A stretch of DNA of 64,000 nt from Epiperipatus broadwayi (lineage: Eukaryota > Onychophora > Udeonychophora > Euonychophora > Peripatidae). A program made the position numbers and the translations under genes. The stretch is from positions 248,001 through 312,000 of the forward strand of contig JAQFVV010000021.1 of the NCBI GenBank assembly GCA_028023455.1, in the 5' to 3' direction. Under the pieces are notes generated by a model. The model saw only the letters and a list, made by a program, of their open reading frames with translations, had not been told where the DNA came from and searched no databases. This document shows positions 1-13,337 of this stretch, one piece after another; the stretch's first letter is position 1; each line of letters opens with the position of its first letter.

Positions 1-640
1 GGGTTACGAGTAAAGACAGGCAACAAGATGGGTGAGAAAGATAGTACGGTATGCAGAAGATTTGGGTAAAGACTTTATATCAATACACGCATACAAAATG
101 TGGGATGATTGTGTTAGGAGAATTGTTGAGTGTTATAGAAGAATAAATGCATTAATAAAAAACATGGAGTTGGAGAGATGGAGAACTAGCACAGAGAGTA
201 AAAAGAGTTTAAATATATATATAGAAGTAAACAGAATATTGGTTGTGAGTTAATTTATGATAATAGCAAGGAAAGTAGTTTACTGTTTAAGACACAAACC
301 GGATCATTAGCAACAAGGGAATATGCTCATAAATGAAGAAATGTGTGATTTAGTCTGCAAGTTATGTAAGGAAGGCATATTAGACATCTGTTAATTGAAT
401 GTAAATACTTATAGGCAGTAAAAGTACAAATAATGAAATTGTGGGATAATAAATATAAACTAAGTGATTATACAGAAAGTGGGTTCTTGGTCTTTATGCT
501 TGGTTTGGAAAAATAAAGGGGGGGGGTCTAGATATAAAGGCCATGAAGTGGACAGAGATGATGTTGCAGAAATGGGATGAAGCAGGATAGAGAAGAATAT
601 GGGAAAAACGTAGGGTGGGTAATGGGAAGGTAAAGTAAGG
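1..640 (+). pseudogene. LINE ORF2 C-terminal relic
   Basis: Decayed 3' end of a non-LTR retrotransposon. Around 333-430 the translation, in broken frame, reads like the cysteine/histidine region that ends many LINE reverse-transcriptase ORFs: a CKLCKEG block, then a hydrophobic stretch and an IECKYL-like block. It is followed by a tail rich in W, D and K. The first 250 bases keep an open stretch of 73 codons without a recognised domain. Stops and frameshifts are frequent, and the 5' part (endonuclease and RT core) lies outside the window or is lost. The clade (Jockey/CR1/L2-like) cannot be fixed. A chance resemblance remains possible because only the short cysteine block is diagnostic. Confidence 0.4.
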
Positions 641-2110
641 TGGCTAACAGGTTTTTCTGGACATAGTGGCTGAGAGATTCCAGTCTCTGATAAAGGAATA
701 GCTACATCACATCAAACTCGACAACTATGATTATCTTATAAAAAAAGTACATGCATGTTATGTGTGAATATAATTACATTTGGATGGCCTATAGCAAGAA
801 ATAAGATATTTGGTTTTTTTTTTTAAAAAAAAAAATACTGCTTGTATGTTCAAAAGCCATATATATAATATCTGTTTGAATATTCGAGAATGACAAATAC
901 CTTTTAAAAAAACAGGACAAATTTTTAGTAAACTTTGTCAAGTTAACCTAAACTTATAAGAAACACAAATGTCATTTTTAAATACAGACACATATCTTAA
1001 AAAAAAAAACCAAAGATTAGAACTATTTAAAGTATAGAATTTCATGAGACAAACTTGAAAAACTGCAGTCAGATAGAAAACAATAGTAAAAAATGTTGAT
1101 GCTTTGAACAGAGATAGATGCAAGATTTTTTGACAATACTACTAGTGGCAAGAGTGAGATTAAACCTAAACTACCAAATTCAAAGCACAAATAATTAGGA
1201 TGCATTAGCCCTATTTTGTTCACATCATAAGACAATCCAATTTATTAGAAATTTGCAACATAATGGTGAAAGAAGAGATGACCAACATTGTAGATGATAG
1301 ATTTCAGAACCAGTGCATACTATTAATATTTACTCACATTTTCATTGTTTTAATTTTATTTTGCATTTATTTTCACAGTATTAATATATTTATAAAAACA
1401 AGATTTGTATATGAATACCCTAGTGTAGAATGTATTACAGAACAGGACAAAGGAAAGTGAACATGGATTGTAAGAAACAGGAATGTATTATTGGAGGATA
1501 TCGTTGAGAAGGTGAAAATAAGTGGTTGGAGTAAAAAAAGTGATAACAGCCACTAAAGAAATGGGGATGGGTGTGTTAGAAGAATCAATAAGAATAAAAT
1601 ATATTGAGAAAAATGATAAACTGGGAAGTATGATAGAAAAAGATCTGATAAGTATTTAGAGAATAGATAGTATGCCAGAGACAGAATTTATAGATAGAAA
1701 GATATGGCGGATGAAAATATGGGAGACTTTTTTGGTAAAGAACACCCTTAGCAATGAGGATATCTTGATTTATTGTCACCTACAATTTTTTACTAGTTTT
1801 GTCAAACCTAATAACAAACATTAGTAAGTGTAAGGGAATTGCACATTCAATTTTCAATGTAAATTCCATCCTTATTAAGCAACATCCATTTAATAATTCA
1901 TCTAAATATAGATATATCCATTTATCATATCTGCACTTAACCCAATTTCATATAATGTGGTTGCCTGAAGGTTTGTGATGGTGACATTTTAGTTGTACTA
2001 GTGTGACAAAACATAATGTCTGGAAGCCATTAATTAATTTTGCTCTTGGGAAAATGTGGAAAAATCAGGAGGAATCTCATAGATAAATATATGAAAAATC
2101 TATTGATTGT
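641..2110. other. No gene seen (AT-rich)
   Basis: AT-rich sequence with short A and T runs. The open frames here (up to about 70 codons, both strands) have low-complexity composition typical of AT-rich noise and no motif I recognise. No RNA gene or repeat boundary was found. Confidence 0.6.
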
Positions 2111-2117
2111 TGCCTTT

Positions 2118-2230
2118 GGTGGAATGACTCAGTTGGATGCAGCGTTTCCTTAAAATTCAATATTCAAGAATCTAAAAGTCCGGGTTAAATTCCCATGCTA
2201 ATACTGTCTAAGACCAGAAACACAAAGACG
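2118..2230 (+). repeat. tRNA-derived SINE-like sequence
   Basis: A tRNA-like promoter arrangement: a box-A-like stretch (TGGAATGACTCAGTTGGAT) followed about 45 bases later by a box-B-like GGGTTAAATTCCC. This resembles the heads of the better SINE copies at 22706, 45418 and 58600, but the body is diverged. No tRNA cloverleaf can be folded convincingly, so this is a SINE head or old tRNA pseudogene rather than a functional tRNA. Confidence 0.35.
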
Positions 2231-3214
2231 AGAAAATAATAAAATTCAAAATGCTGAAGCAGATATTAACCTGACAGATGAATGTAATTGGAAAAGTTTA
2301 AAATTTTTCTAAAAATATTCATGATTTAATGTTAGATGATAAAAATAGTCCAACATATAAATACAACTTCAACTACATTTAAATAATTAGAGAATATGTT
2401 TAAAAATGTCACTGTTTCACAAATGAAGGCATCGTAAAATTATGATATAGAAACCTTTTCACGATATGCATAGTCAAAACTGATTTAGAAATATAATGTA
2501 CATTTTCAGTATCATCGTACCAAAAGAAAACTCTGTACTTATATTGTAGATGTAAAACTTAAGATTACCAAAAGTAAATAAATAATGTAGATAATATTTG
2601 GCACTTGGAAATACAAACGTTATACCAGATGCTGCTATTAGAAATCCATAAAATAATTTTCTGATCAGCAGAAAGCAAAGTACAAACAATTAATTGCTGT
2701 AAGTTTAATCAAATAAAGTAAATCTTCCAGTAGATGACTCTAGAGTAAGATATAGATAAACTACTCTACGAATTAATCATCCGATTCCTGAGAGACATTC
2801 TAATTTCCAATATCAAAAACAAAAAAAAAAATCTATTAGCAGATACATGACAGCGGGAAAAAAAATGCTTTTTTTAAATTTATAATTTGAGAAAACTCTT
2901 GAAAAATAAAACCAGTCTTATTTGGACATTAATACTTTCCAATAGTGATTTTTTTCTCTCATCTCAATCATGGCCACCTAGTGTAAGCTTGAGTAATCAA
3001 CAAATGCTAGTAGATGGTACTTATTAAGCATAGCCATATAGAAATAAGAGAAAGAGAATTTGCTATTAAAAAGCCATATGCAATTTAAATGCCTTTTTTT
3101 TTTAAAGACAATCCCAAGTGAAAAGTTTAAACTTTATATATTAATAATTCATAAGTTGTATTTATTATTATTGTTTTTTTCTTCTTACACAAAACTTGGG
3201 GGCTATTGTGCATA
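2231..3214. other. No gene seen
   Basis: AT-rich, with poly-A/T tracts. The minus-strand frame at 2474-2689 is hydrophobic, but has no start context or homology I can name. Confidence 0.6.
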
Positions 3215-4110
3215 TTTAAGATATATAGATGTTGAAAAAAAATATGTACAGTTAATCAAAATTACCTCCAATTCACAACTCAACCAAACTAGCCAAGAAA
3301 ATAAACTGTAAAACACTACCTGTAGTTTTACTGCTATGAGTAGACTTTTCATATGTAAAAAAAAAATTACAACATATGTAAACTAAATTTTACCTACAAT
3401 TCCACTCACCTCCCACACAGCCTTAATATTAAAAAAACTTCTAAATAAGTTCATTGCTTCAGAATCATACATTTTTAATAATAAAGATTATTTGATACTT
3501 TTTATTTCATTTCTCTCAAAGATAATCTTAGCTTCATCAAAATTAATAGTGTGGCCTGTATATTTTTCATGGATATATAAAGCAGAACTAAGATATTTAT
3601 TTCTACCCTACTTTTATGTACCTTTATTCTTTCATATAAGCTCAAACTACTCTGACCTATATAAACATTCTCACCGAAACAAGGAATAATATACACTACT
3701 CCTGGAATAGTCTTTCTATCAAAAATTTCCTTTGTATTATTTAATAAATTATTAAAAACAATACCTCTTTTCCAAGCAATTTTCTTATTTTCAAACAAAT
3801 TATTAGTTTTACAAACAATTTTATAAGAAGACAATTTAAATGGCAAAGGAATAAAATCATATTTTTCTTTATCCTTTATATCATTACAAATATTATTACT
3901 ATTAAATAAAATACTTTCAACAAATTTATCAGAGTAGCCAACACACAAATAATCTTTGTAAAATTGAGCTTTTTGAAACAAAGCTACTGCACAAGAAATA
4001 TTTAATCTCTTATTTCTATAGCAATATTTTCTTAAAACAGCTTTATGAAATAAAGATTGATAGCTATAAGGTTCAAATATAGACCATAACCCTTTATTCT
4101 TAACATAGTG
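3215..4110 (-). pseudogene. Penelope-like element GIY-YIG endonuclease relic
   Basis: C-terminal part of a Penelope-like retroelement (PLE) polyprotein. PLEs join a reverse transcriptase to a GIY-YIG nuclease that nicks the target. On the minus strand an open frame (3502-3981) contains GVVYIIPC, then VYIGQSSLSLYERIKVHK, the GIY-YIG core strands with the following R/H helix. A frameshift near 3590 moves the rest into another frame, where a GHTINFDEAKII-like block continues. Upstream (to about 4110) the translation reads like the PLE linker after RT. RT itself is absent, so the copy is 5'-truncated. The region 3215-3700 is clearly homologous to 21040-21465 on the other strand, extending beyond the ORF into the 3' tail. 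Confidence 0.8.
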
Positions 4111-6240
4111 ACTACATTATCCATATGTTATTATTGTTGATACATAAAAGTAAAGGTGATAATAGTTTTAAAGTGTTATGATACTACAATTAATAATATT
4201 ATTCTTATGGAAAATTCCCTCCTGTTGATTATAAAATCGATCTTCATATTAGGTCAACTAACCGTGCATACATTCATTCTTATAAAATGTTAAACACAAT
4301 TGTTTTTAAATAAAAAATACAAAACACACACCCACTTCAATATTCAACAATGTGATAACTAGAAGATGAGTTACTTTCTTATTGGTTCTCTTTGTACATA
4401 GAGAAGATTGTAAGAATGTATTGTTTAACCGTACATATATATATTCTAATTAATATGAAAATTTGTTAGTAAGCATCTTCATTTCCAATCCACAATTTTG
4501 TCCTTCACTATATTCGACAAAGTACCCGAGATCCACTCTTTCAAAATGCTTTTTCAAGATCAAAGAAACTGACATTAACATTTTTTTCTTTCTCTATTAC
4601 ACAATCTCTACATTAATTCTTATAACTCCAATTACATCAACTTGGTCAGTCATATCTTTCAAATGCAAAATGTTTTTTTATTTTTTTAGATAGGAATACA
4701 CGTAATAGATTAAAAATTTGTCAATTCGTGGCCCTCAACTACACCTTAGATATATGATAGAGTGACATGCTCCGAAATTTTTCACATTTCATTAAATAAG
4801 ATCATTCGTCTAGAAAAATAACAATTATTAATAAAAAATCTACTGCCCCCTCCCTCCGATGAGTCATAAATTACTTCACAAATATCAACCAATTTGTTCA
4901 AAATTTTTCCTATCATAGGCTACAAGTAATTATACTGAAATCTCAATAATGCCTGGTACCTATAAGTTTTCTCTCTGCCTTTACATATTCATTCTCCATT
5001 ATTGTGCAACATATTTCGTCTTTAGTCATGTGACTTTCTTTTAAATTAAAATACGTCCACAATAAAACACGCATATATTCTTTTCTTTTCAATGCATCAT
5101 TTTTTATTTCCTAATAAAGCGCCATCTGTACTTCATTTCATTTATCACTGTTTTACCATTTTGAAAATTTTCCTCTTTCAATCTACTTTTAGTTTATAAT
5201 GGTTCTATTTAACTATATTTTCCCTATGGCTACACTTAGCTTCATCCATTTCATATATCAATTATCTAGACCATATTTCTATCATCTACAAAATTCTTAT
5301 ATTTCCATCTTTTCTCTATCATTCTTATTCTTAAAATCATTGCTAACATAAAGCTTTTTTTGGTAATTTACTTTATAAAAGTCAATGCTTCATTCAACTG
5401 CAGCAACTTCAAATTTTCCTTGAATAATTCTCTTTTTTTATTTCAATTTATTTTGTCTATTAGACTGCTATATTTAGACTTATTTTCTTACCTAATGATT
5501 CTAACATTTAATTTTAATTCATCAATTGACTTCTCTTTTCCTCATTCCAGTTCTTTCTCTTTTAAAAGACAATCTCAATCCTATTCTCTATTAAATTATG
5601 ATCTGAATGGATGTCAACTCCAGAATGTGTCACACAAACTCTTAATATTATTGCTAAACCTAATTTGAACCCAAGCATTTTGTATTTGAAATGAATTATT
5701 ACTACCTGGGGCAGTCTATGCATGAATATAACTCGTAATTTTTAAATCATGAAATAAATTACTACGGCTCAATTTTCTCTACAAAAACGAGTCAGAGAAA
5801 AATTTGTTTATTTTTTAACTTTACAATTCCTAATTTCCAACACCTTCATTACATTTTCTTTGTCTTCCCAGTATTCCAACGTTCAATTATGAATATACAA
5901 CTATTTCATAATCCTTATCAATAAATGTTACAATGTCCCTACTTTCTACTTCATCATCACTACAATTACTGGTTGTCAAATATTCCCGAATAATGACAAG
6001 ATCTTTTAGAAATACTTTCAGTTGGGTTACCATCTAATCTATCATTTATTAGATAGAATATTGACTTATATAGCCCCATTTTTTGCTTTCATATACATAT
6101 ACACATATTTTCTAATTTTTCATTTGAAAATAGGTATCAAATTATTACCTATTGCTGTGAAATATAATACACACATGCACAAAAGAATATATACTAAACA
6201 TCCATACAAATATCTAACAATTCAACACATAAATATGAAT
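4111..6240. other. No gene seen
   Basis: AT-rich, pyrimidine-biased on the plus strand. Several open frames (for example 5360-5668 and 4463-4693) are made of F, L, S, I and N, as expected from T-rich DNA. No domain, RNA or repeat copy was recognised. Confidence 0.55.
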
Positions 6241-6243
6241 AGG

Positions 6244-6600
6244 AACATATTTAATAATTACATTTTGAATTACAAGTGTCAAATTAACTCAACCCACATC
6301 TTTGACACTCTCCATTTTAGATAAATATAGTAATGATTATTAGTAATCATTTACTAAATTAGAAATTATCTCTAGCCCAGATATAAACTTTAAAAGTCAA
6401 TTAAAAATTAATACATCTGATTTTTTAAAATTAAACACACAAATAGACATATTAATCTTTAATTGAGTTTTAAAGTTTATATCTGTTCTTGAGACAATTT
6501 CTAGTTTAGTAAATGATTAATAATAGTTATTACTACATGTCAAAGATGTGGATTGAGTTAATTTGACACTTGTAAATCAAAATGTATTTATTTAATATAA
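6244..6600. repeat. Foldback (MITE-like) element
   Basis: Two arms of about 150 bases in inverted orientation (roughly 6248-6400 and 6445-6595). The outer ends share ACATTTTGAATTACAAGTGTC against its reverse complement. A loop of about 60 bases separates them and no coding capacity is visible. Flanks are AT-rich, so a target duplication cannot be defined. Most likely a non-autonomous DNA transposon or foldback element. Confidence 0.65.
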
Positions 6601-6604
6601 ATAT

Positions 6605-6700
6605 TTTTCATATAATAGGGATATATATGAGAGATAGTGACCATCTGATAAGTGCTGGATCAGCACAAAATGCATGTTGGGGGTCATTTGTCTTTTATTG
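6605..6700 (-). repeat. GTGCTGAACCAGCAC-family repeat copy
   Basis: Reverse-orientation copy of an ~85-base repeat found also at 27640, 27922, 28120, 56871 (three in tandem) and 57155. Its centre is an imperfect palindrome (GTGCTGATCCAGCAC here), flanked by a CCCCAA-GATGCA-like left side and a CAGTTGG-CCAGA-like right side. Confidence 0.6.
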
Positions 6701-9535
6701 TATCTTTATTTATATGAATTTAAAAAAATATGTGGTAATACTGAGGTTATTTAATATATTTATGAATATATTTAACTATGTTATAATGGTATACAAAAAG
6801 AGAAGAGTTATGCATAAATTTGTAATAACTGGCTATGAAATAATTTAAAGAGCTATCATGTATATTGGTTCCAGAAACACATGATGTCAACATATTCACA
6901 AATGGATCACCTGACAAATAATATCACAGTGCATGAATCAATTATACAGAAATGTTCTATAAATGTAAATATACCTCTAGATATTTGGACATGCAGGAAT
7001 GTGGGAAATGGAGTGGTCTGAACAAACAATGATAGTCACAACGATTCATACTTTTCACATATTCTCTGCTAATTTTAAGGTCTCCAAAAAAAGTATCTCT
7101 TGGAAAAGTTACTATACCACTTCTCCAAAGATCAACCAAAAGAGTAAAACAATGACGATGACCTAAGTTTATAAGTGATGATAATGACATCAGATTGCCA
7201 TCAACACGTTTGATGATATAAAAATAGTCATCATATAAGAAGTTCAACCTATCACACAAAACTTAACTATTTCCCATGCATCTACACCATTGAACATGGG
7301 TTTTTATTACCACGTGCTGAACAGAATAAGAAATAGAGAATTAAAACTGCGTTTAACTTAACAAAAATAGTTTAATTAGAATATTTATATTAGTATAAAT
7401 AAATACTTCCAAATTCAGGAATACATATTATAATAAAACCTCATGTCAATCACATTAGGGCTCTAAAATATTAACTTTCATAAAGTGACATGAAGAAATC
7501 ATTATTATCATCTTTCCTTAAATTGTGCTTGTACAGTTTTCTATTGAAATATTTTGCTAATTCTTTTTTTAACAAAATCAAAATCGTGGATTTCTGAATA
7601 TCAATTTTTTAGTTAAAAAATTATCTAAAGATGTCAGTATAATCTAAAAATGGCAAGGTCAAAGTATTTTAGTCCTACATCCACCTGCTTAATGGATTTT
7701 GTTCTTCAATTATGAAAGAATTCACAAGATTACTTAAGAAGATTTTTGAAATCGAGAAATGTTTGATATTTTGTGGGGCTAATTAAAGCATGATTATTTT
7801 TACACAATAATTGTGTAATAACTATTAAAAGTCAAAAGTATACACGATGACACCTTTATTTTATATAACAACTTCTAATTATTAACAAAGAAAACAATCA
7901 CATTCTGAACATGACATCTTGTGAAACTGATCGCTAATATATCATTAACGACACAGTGATAGGATCGTTTGAACTATTGTAAAAATTATGAAGCAATTTT
8001 AACATTTTAAAACAGAATTTGATAGGTATATTCACATTAACATTTTTTCATTCACATTTCAAAAATAAATTTCAAATAAAAAAGATTTTATACATTTTCT
8101 GAAGCCTTTTCCTGCAAGCCATTGAATGATCTTTTAGGTCTTTAGTTCCCATCACAAATTCATTTTTTCAATATTTACAGAGTTCAAATATGATTTTTTA
8201 GAATGTTTTCATTTGTAAATGTCATTTCTATCAAGTCCAATTTATTGAATTCTGATATAAAATAATGGTTTAATACTAAAATCATAAGTTGAAAGATTAC
8301 AAAAAGTGTAAGAGGGTTAAATTAATATTGCAGATAAACTAAAAACTTATTAATAACTTTTTAAATTAGTTTTCCATTTGACATATATCTGAAAACAACA
8401 ACAAAAAAGAATGTTATTTAGGGATAACAGTGAACATTAATGGCCTATTTTTAGGTATATGTAAACACAAAATTGAACCCTGAATAAGTGAAAACTTAAG
8501 GGAAGAAAATGGAGAATAATGAAAGACGTTAAAAGTAAAATCTTCCGCCTTCCCCCCAATCAATTGTTTGTATTTCTACAAGATATAAATGTTAAAATAT
8601 CAAAATACAACAAAAATGATTATTATAAAAGATAATATAAATCAATAGATATTAATAAAATATAAAAAAACAATCAAATATATACACAAATTTAAATAAT
8701 CAAAGTTAATAAACTTAGTTAGAAAAATAAATTAAAATGATCTCATCTAGGGATGTATGTCAGTTGCAACTATATAGATTACATACGACTTTAGATTCAT
8801 AAATATGCAAATAAATTAAATTAAATAAAGTGTATACATTAGAATTTTTTCCTTCGGTCTAATTCTTGATTACTTTTGTTTTCTACTGGATGACTTAACT
8901 TCTTTTTGTAACTTTTTACTAAATACAGACTTTTAAGTTATTGTTTCTTTCAGCATAGATTCATATATTTGGTTTTAAACATTTTACATGGAAATTGTAC
9001 ATGCTGGTAATTTCTATTCAGATCAACTACAAAATCAGATAAAAAGATAAGTTTCAGGAAACTGGAGACAAATGTTATAGCAGGTTAGATCAAGACCACA
9101 TTCTTGAACCAATTAGCAATGGTGCATTAAAAATGTTTACTCATTTCATCCTGGTTTCTACTATTGCATATTATGAGTTCTTAATGTTTCTAGTAGAATA
9201 GCTTTGATTTTGATATAGTGTGGTCCAGAATTATGCTTATTGCTATTCTAAGTCATGAACAGAAGAACTAGTGTGGATAAAGCCATTGTTTTTTGCTTGA
9301 AACCAACTAACTTTATTATTTGAATCCAATTTTTATATACCTCTCCATCTAATGATGCTTTCTAAAATAAACATAAAACCTTTTGTTTTAAAATTCCATG
9401 TTGTTGTTTTTTTTCACCAAATACCATTTCATTAATTAATTTAATGTTTTTTTTTTTTCCATTTCATTAATAAGCCCATATTATCTATTTCAGACTCAAT
9501 TTCTAATAGACTAGTTATCAATTAGTATACCACAT
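6701..9535. other. Long AT-rich stretch, one exon candidate
   Basis: Apart from the candidate exon at 6975-7248 nothing codes convincingly. Sequence is AT-rich with homopolymer runs, and no repeat boundary or RNA gene was identified. Confidence 0.55.
6975..7248 (-). CDS. Candidate internal exon, unknown protein
   Basis: A minus-strand open stretch of about 91 codons with protein-like composition, unlike the low-complexity noise around it. It contains runs such as LINLGHRHCFTLLVDLWRSG and FPRDTFFGDLK. It is bounded by a plausible acceptor (GTGTGATAG before 7248) and a plausible donor (GAG then GTATAT below 6975), giving a leading single base and a phase-0 end. The frame runs a few codons into both flanks, so the splice boundaries are my choice. 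I do not recognise the family. It could be a real exon of a split gene or an old retrocopy fragment. Confidence 0.35.
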
Positions 9536-9539
9536 GTCT

Positions 9540-10866
9540 AAATGATAAAGATGTACCAGATGATTGGAAGAATACAGTATTAATATTATTATTTAAAAAA
9601 GGTGATAAAGAAGATATTAGAAATTACAGACCTATTAGCCTTTTATCTGTTTTATACAAAATTTTTACCAAGATAATTACAACTCGTCTACAGAGAACAT
9701 TGATTTCCACCAACCAAGAGAACAAGCTGGATGTAAAAGTGGTTTTAGTACAGTAGATCATATCCAGATATTGAGAGAAGTTATAGAAAGAACAAATGAA
9801 TATGAGTTGCCATTATGGTTTGAATTTGTAGATTATGAAAAGGCATATGATTCTATAAACATTTATTCAATGATTAAAGCATTGGATCATCAAGGTATAG
9901 ATTCAGAATATTGTCATATTTTAAAAAATATTTATAAAAATGCAACAGCAACAATTAGATTACATAACAATACTGGCAAAGTCAAAATTGAGAAGGGTGT
10001 AAGACAGTGTGACTCCATATCCCAAAAACTTTTTACAGCAGTGCTGCAAGAAGTATTTTGTGGATTAAAATGGGAAGCTAAAGGAGTGAAAGTAAATGGA
10101 GATTATTTAAGTGATTTAGATTTTGCAGATGATGTAGTTGTTTTTGCAAATAATGTTTTAGAGCTGCAGGGAATGTTGCAGGAGTTATCACATGAACGTA
10201 GGACTAAAAATAAATGTTAAAAAGACTAAAGTAATGTTTAGTGGGATTAATAAAGATTGATTATGATGAGTTAGAAGAAGTTAACAGTTACAAATATCTT
10301 GGTCAGATTATTAATACAGATGGAAACACAATGGATGAAATTAATCATAGAATTAAACTTGGTTGGAGTGCTTTTGGTAGAAATAATTTGATACTAAAAA
10401 GGAAATATGCCTATGTGTTTGAAACAGAAGGTTTTTAACAAATGTATTTTACCAGTTCTTGCTTATGGATCTGAGAATTGGGCACTTAATAGAAGAGCAA
10501 TACAGAGACTTCAGACCACTCAAAGAAGTATGGAGAGATGCATGTTGGGAGTAACAAGAAGAGATCGAAAACACAATATATGAGTAAGAGAACAAGCAGG
10601 TGTTACTGACCTCATTGAAAAAAATAAAAGACTGAAGTAGAGTTGGGCTGGACATATTGCTAGAAGAGATGATAATAGATGGACAATTGAAATCTTAAAC
10701 TGGATTCCAAGAGATTGTAAAAGATCCAGAAAGAGACCACATGTGAGATGGATGGAAGAAATAAGAAAGTGTGCAGGGGTGATGTGGAAAAGAGAAGCTA
10801 AAGATTGGAAAAGATGGATTGAACTTCGAGAGACCTTCATCCTGCAGTGGATTGATAATCGTTAAT
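9540..10866 (+). pseudogene. RTE-type LINE reverse transcriptase, 5'-truncated and broken
   Basis: Decayed RTE-clade non-LTR retrotransposon. In order: the RT fingers (LFKKGDKEDIRNYRPISLLS, about 9590), motif A (DYEKAYDS, about 9830), motif B (GVRQCDSISQKLF, with the usual GD replaced by CD and P by Q), motif C (FADD, about 10125) and the thumb/C-terminal region (NSYKYLGQIINTDG, then SWAGHIARRDD and KRPHVRWMEEIRK). Frameshifts near 9700, 10215 and 10430 and stops near 10580 and 10640 break it. The apurinic-type endonuclease is missing. The copy ends at a GATGATGATGAT tract, as RTE 3' ends typically do. Related scraps lie at 28890-30235 and 38155-40545. Confidence 0.88.
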
Positions 10867-12082
10867 GATGATGATGATTTAAATATTACTTCCATTTATT
10901 GGAAATTATTTTAAGTCATATTTTTTTGATTAAATCATTTTGGTTTTTTATAAAACATTCCTTGGTTGACCCATAACAGCTTGTCAGTCGTGCGTCGTAG
11001 CTGACTGGTTGAATTTTTTTTTTCTTTTTTAAATTACATAAAAACTATAAGCATGACATCAACAGAAATATGAGAAGTCAAAGCATCTTAAAAATATCTT
11101 TTAAATGCCATCTTTTTGATTGAAATTGGAAAAAAATTTAATTTTTTAAGAATTTTTTTATAAACAGGCGGATTTAATTTTTTTCTATTTTATTCAATAT
11201 TCTAGTTTACATAAAGTGATAAAGGCAGAGAATTGTAATTGGCCTGATTATATAGTGAAAATGGATTAAAAATATGCTGGTCATTCCCATTCAAGGCCTA
11301 TAATGGGATGTGAACGTAATCGCAGAATATCTATCGTAAGTAATTTTTTTAATTTTTTAAATATTTTAAATTTATTTTAATTACTTGATAAATTTGTATA
11401 ATTCATTAATTTGTGTTTATATTAATGTGTGCGTGTAGTACATAAATTATAAATAATATAATATTAAATCATTTATGCTCTTTATTATACAGTATATAAA
11501 TTATTACTCATATGTACAGTAATTTTGTGTCTTTGATCCAAGTTTGTTAATAATTTATTATATTTATATGGTGTGTTTCTGTTTACTCTTGCGTGTTGTA
11601 TTAGAAATAATGATTTACATATATAGAGCAGTGCAATGTAAATTTTAAAAACTGATAATCAAATGTACAGAAAGGTTGCAGTTGATAAAGCAATCACAAA
11701 ATTTACTGTGCATAGTGCCATGTGAAAATATAAACACTTAAAACCAATAAAAAAAGATTTCAAATGATGCTTGTGTAGTAGTAGCCACAATGGTTATGCA
11801 TATACCACATGGAAATCATTCTGATTCTTGCCTATGCCTTGATACTCATGCTGTGGAGTCAGTAGTTTTGCCACATCTTGCATCACATTATTTTCAAGTC
11901 TATAGCTAATAAATGAATTATATGCATTATCTTTGTGGGACAATAAATATAACAAGATAGCATCACTGGTGTGCATAAAGAATATAAACATCACTGATGT
12001 ACACAAAAAATATAAAATGAAGAGATAAAACTCATTTTATCAGTGATACAGACAGTAACCTATAATTTCTAGTTTTATATAG
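10867..12082. other. No gene seen
   Basis: AT-rich. A small GC-richer island around 11280-11335 is followed by a donor-like CGTAAGTAA, but there is no open frame long enough to call an exon. The minus-strand frame at 11794-12006 has no recognisable motif. Confidence 0.5.
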
Positions 12083-12272
12083 ACAAGAAGCCAATTGCTA
12101 CAATGACAAATGCATATCCATCTTCTGGAAATGATTCTTTTGTATCTTTTGTTAAGATGAATCCTTTTCTTATAGATGCCTTTGAGATTTATCAACTTTT
12201 GGGGTACAAGATACAAATGCAGAATTCATATGCGAATACTTTTGAAGATTCTGAAATTATGGATTATCTAAG
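12083..12272 (+). CDS. Candidate internal exon, unknown protein
   Basis: An open stretch of 190 bases bounded by a good acceptor (TTTTATATAG before 12083) and a consensus donor (CTAAG then GTAAGAAT after 12272). It encodes about 62 residues in one frame with varied composition, including KMNPFLIDAFEIYQLLG and NTFEDSEIMDYL. Both ends carry two bases of a split codon. The next exon was not found nearby; the downstream kilobases are repeats. I do not recognise the protein. Confidence 0.4.
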
Positions 12273-12313
12273 GTAAGAATTTTTATATATGATTATTTTT
12301 TTTCATGTGTCAT

Positions 12314-12414
12314 AGCATCAGCCGGGAAGCGAACCCGCTAACCTGGAGCAAACCCGCTAATCTGGGACAACTGCTTGTAAAGCAGCTGTTGCTGACCTCT
12401 CAACCACCAATGCT
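12314..12414 (-). pseudogene. tRNA-Val(UAC)-like sequence with duplicated T-arm
   Basis: On the minus strand an AGCAT/ATGCT acceptor-like pairing encloses a D-arm-like TGGTTGAGAGG, a CTGC/GCAG anticodon stem with seven-base loop TTTACAA (anticodon UAC in the canonical position) and a box-B-like GGTTCGCTTCCC. About 20 bases are repeated before the T-arm (AGCGGGTTTGCTCC then AGCGGGTTCGCTTCC), so the variable region is too long for a working tRNA. Either a tRNA pseudogene or the head of a tRNA-derived SINE. Confidence 0.45.
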
Positions 12415-13332
12415 TGACTATTATATATGATTTGAAAGATAATTTTGGGAGGAATACAAAGAAATTATCACTGAAGATGTAATTTAAACTTAGTTAATGA
12501 TAAATTAGAAATTATGAACAAACAATAAAATAATAATTATGTCAGATGTTAAAATTTCTTTTTTTTCTTATTTTTTAAATGGTAATCATTATTTGTCTTA
12601 GCCTTATTGTTTTCCTTAGTTTTTCTAGTTTCTATCAATGTAAAGTTTTTTTGCTCTAACATTATTAAAACTGAACTGTCTCAGGTCAGTTTTTTAAAAA
12701 ATTCAATATGGCGCCTGCAAACTCAAACAGTTTTTAAATTAAATTTACACATAATTCCTTACAAATTTAAAATAAAGCCATTTAATGCTACTGAAAATTT
12801 CCAAAATTATAGTATACTGCTATTTCTACAAGAGTTTAAAACCCTTATTCTTATTTATATTTATACAAAGAATTGATTTTAAATTTTACTACCATAATGT
12901 CAAACATTAGCAAAGTAACCCCCCCCCCCCGTATTTCTATTTTTTAAATTTTATTGGCCAGCTACGCTTTGTATACTTACTTAAGAGCAAAGTGAATAAA
13001 ATACGCTACTCAGTACTTCAACAAATAACCCTTTATTTTTTATTTAATCGATTTTTGCAAAGAAGTGTTTATTTAATACTAGAAATATGTATCATTACTA
13101 TATTTTAATGATACAGCTTTGTTTGTACTAACGCAATACACACACACACACATATATATATGTAATGAAGATCATAATAGTTTATATATGTAGACATGTA
13201 TTAGATTTGATATATTTATAATATATTATTTATATCTTCTTTTCATAATGAGCTAATAGAGGATATTTAAATGCTGTCAGCTTTTTACTAAAATTTTATT
13301 ATGATATTATGAAACGCATACCTTATACATAG
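12415..13332. other. No gene; C-run and CA/TA microsatellite
   Basis: Contains a run of ten C at about 12919 and a (CA)n(TA)n microsatellite at about 13138-13162. The open frame at 12607-12876 has no recognised domain. Confidence 0.55.
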
Positions 13333-13337
13333 GAAAG

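Noticed and set aside
5360-5668. 102-codon ORF as a membrane protein
   Set aside because: Composition is what T-rich DNA gives by chance; no periodic membrane segments or start context.
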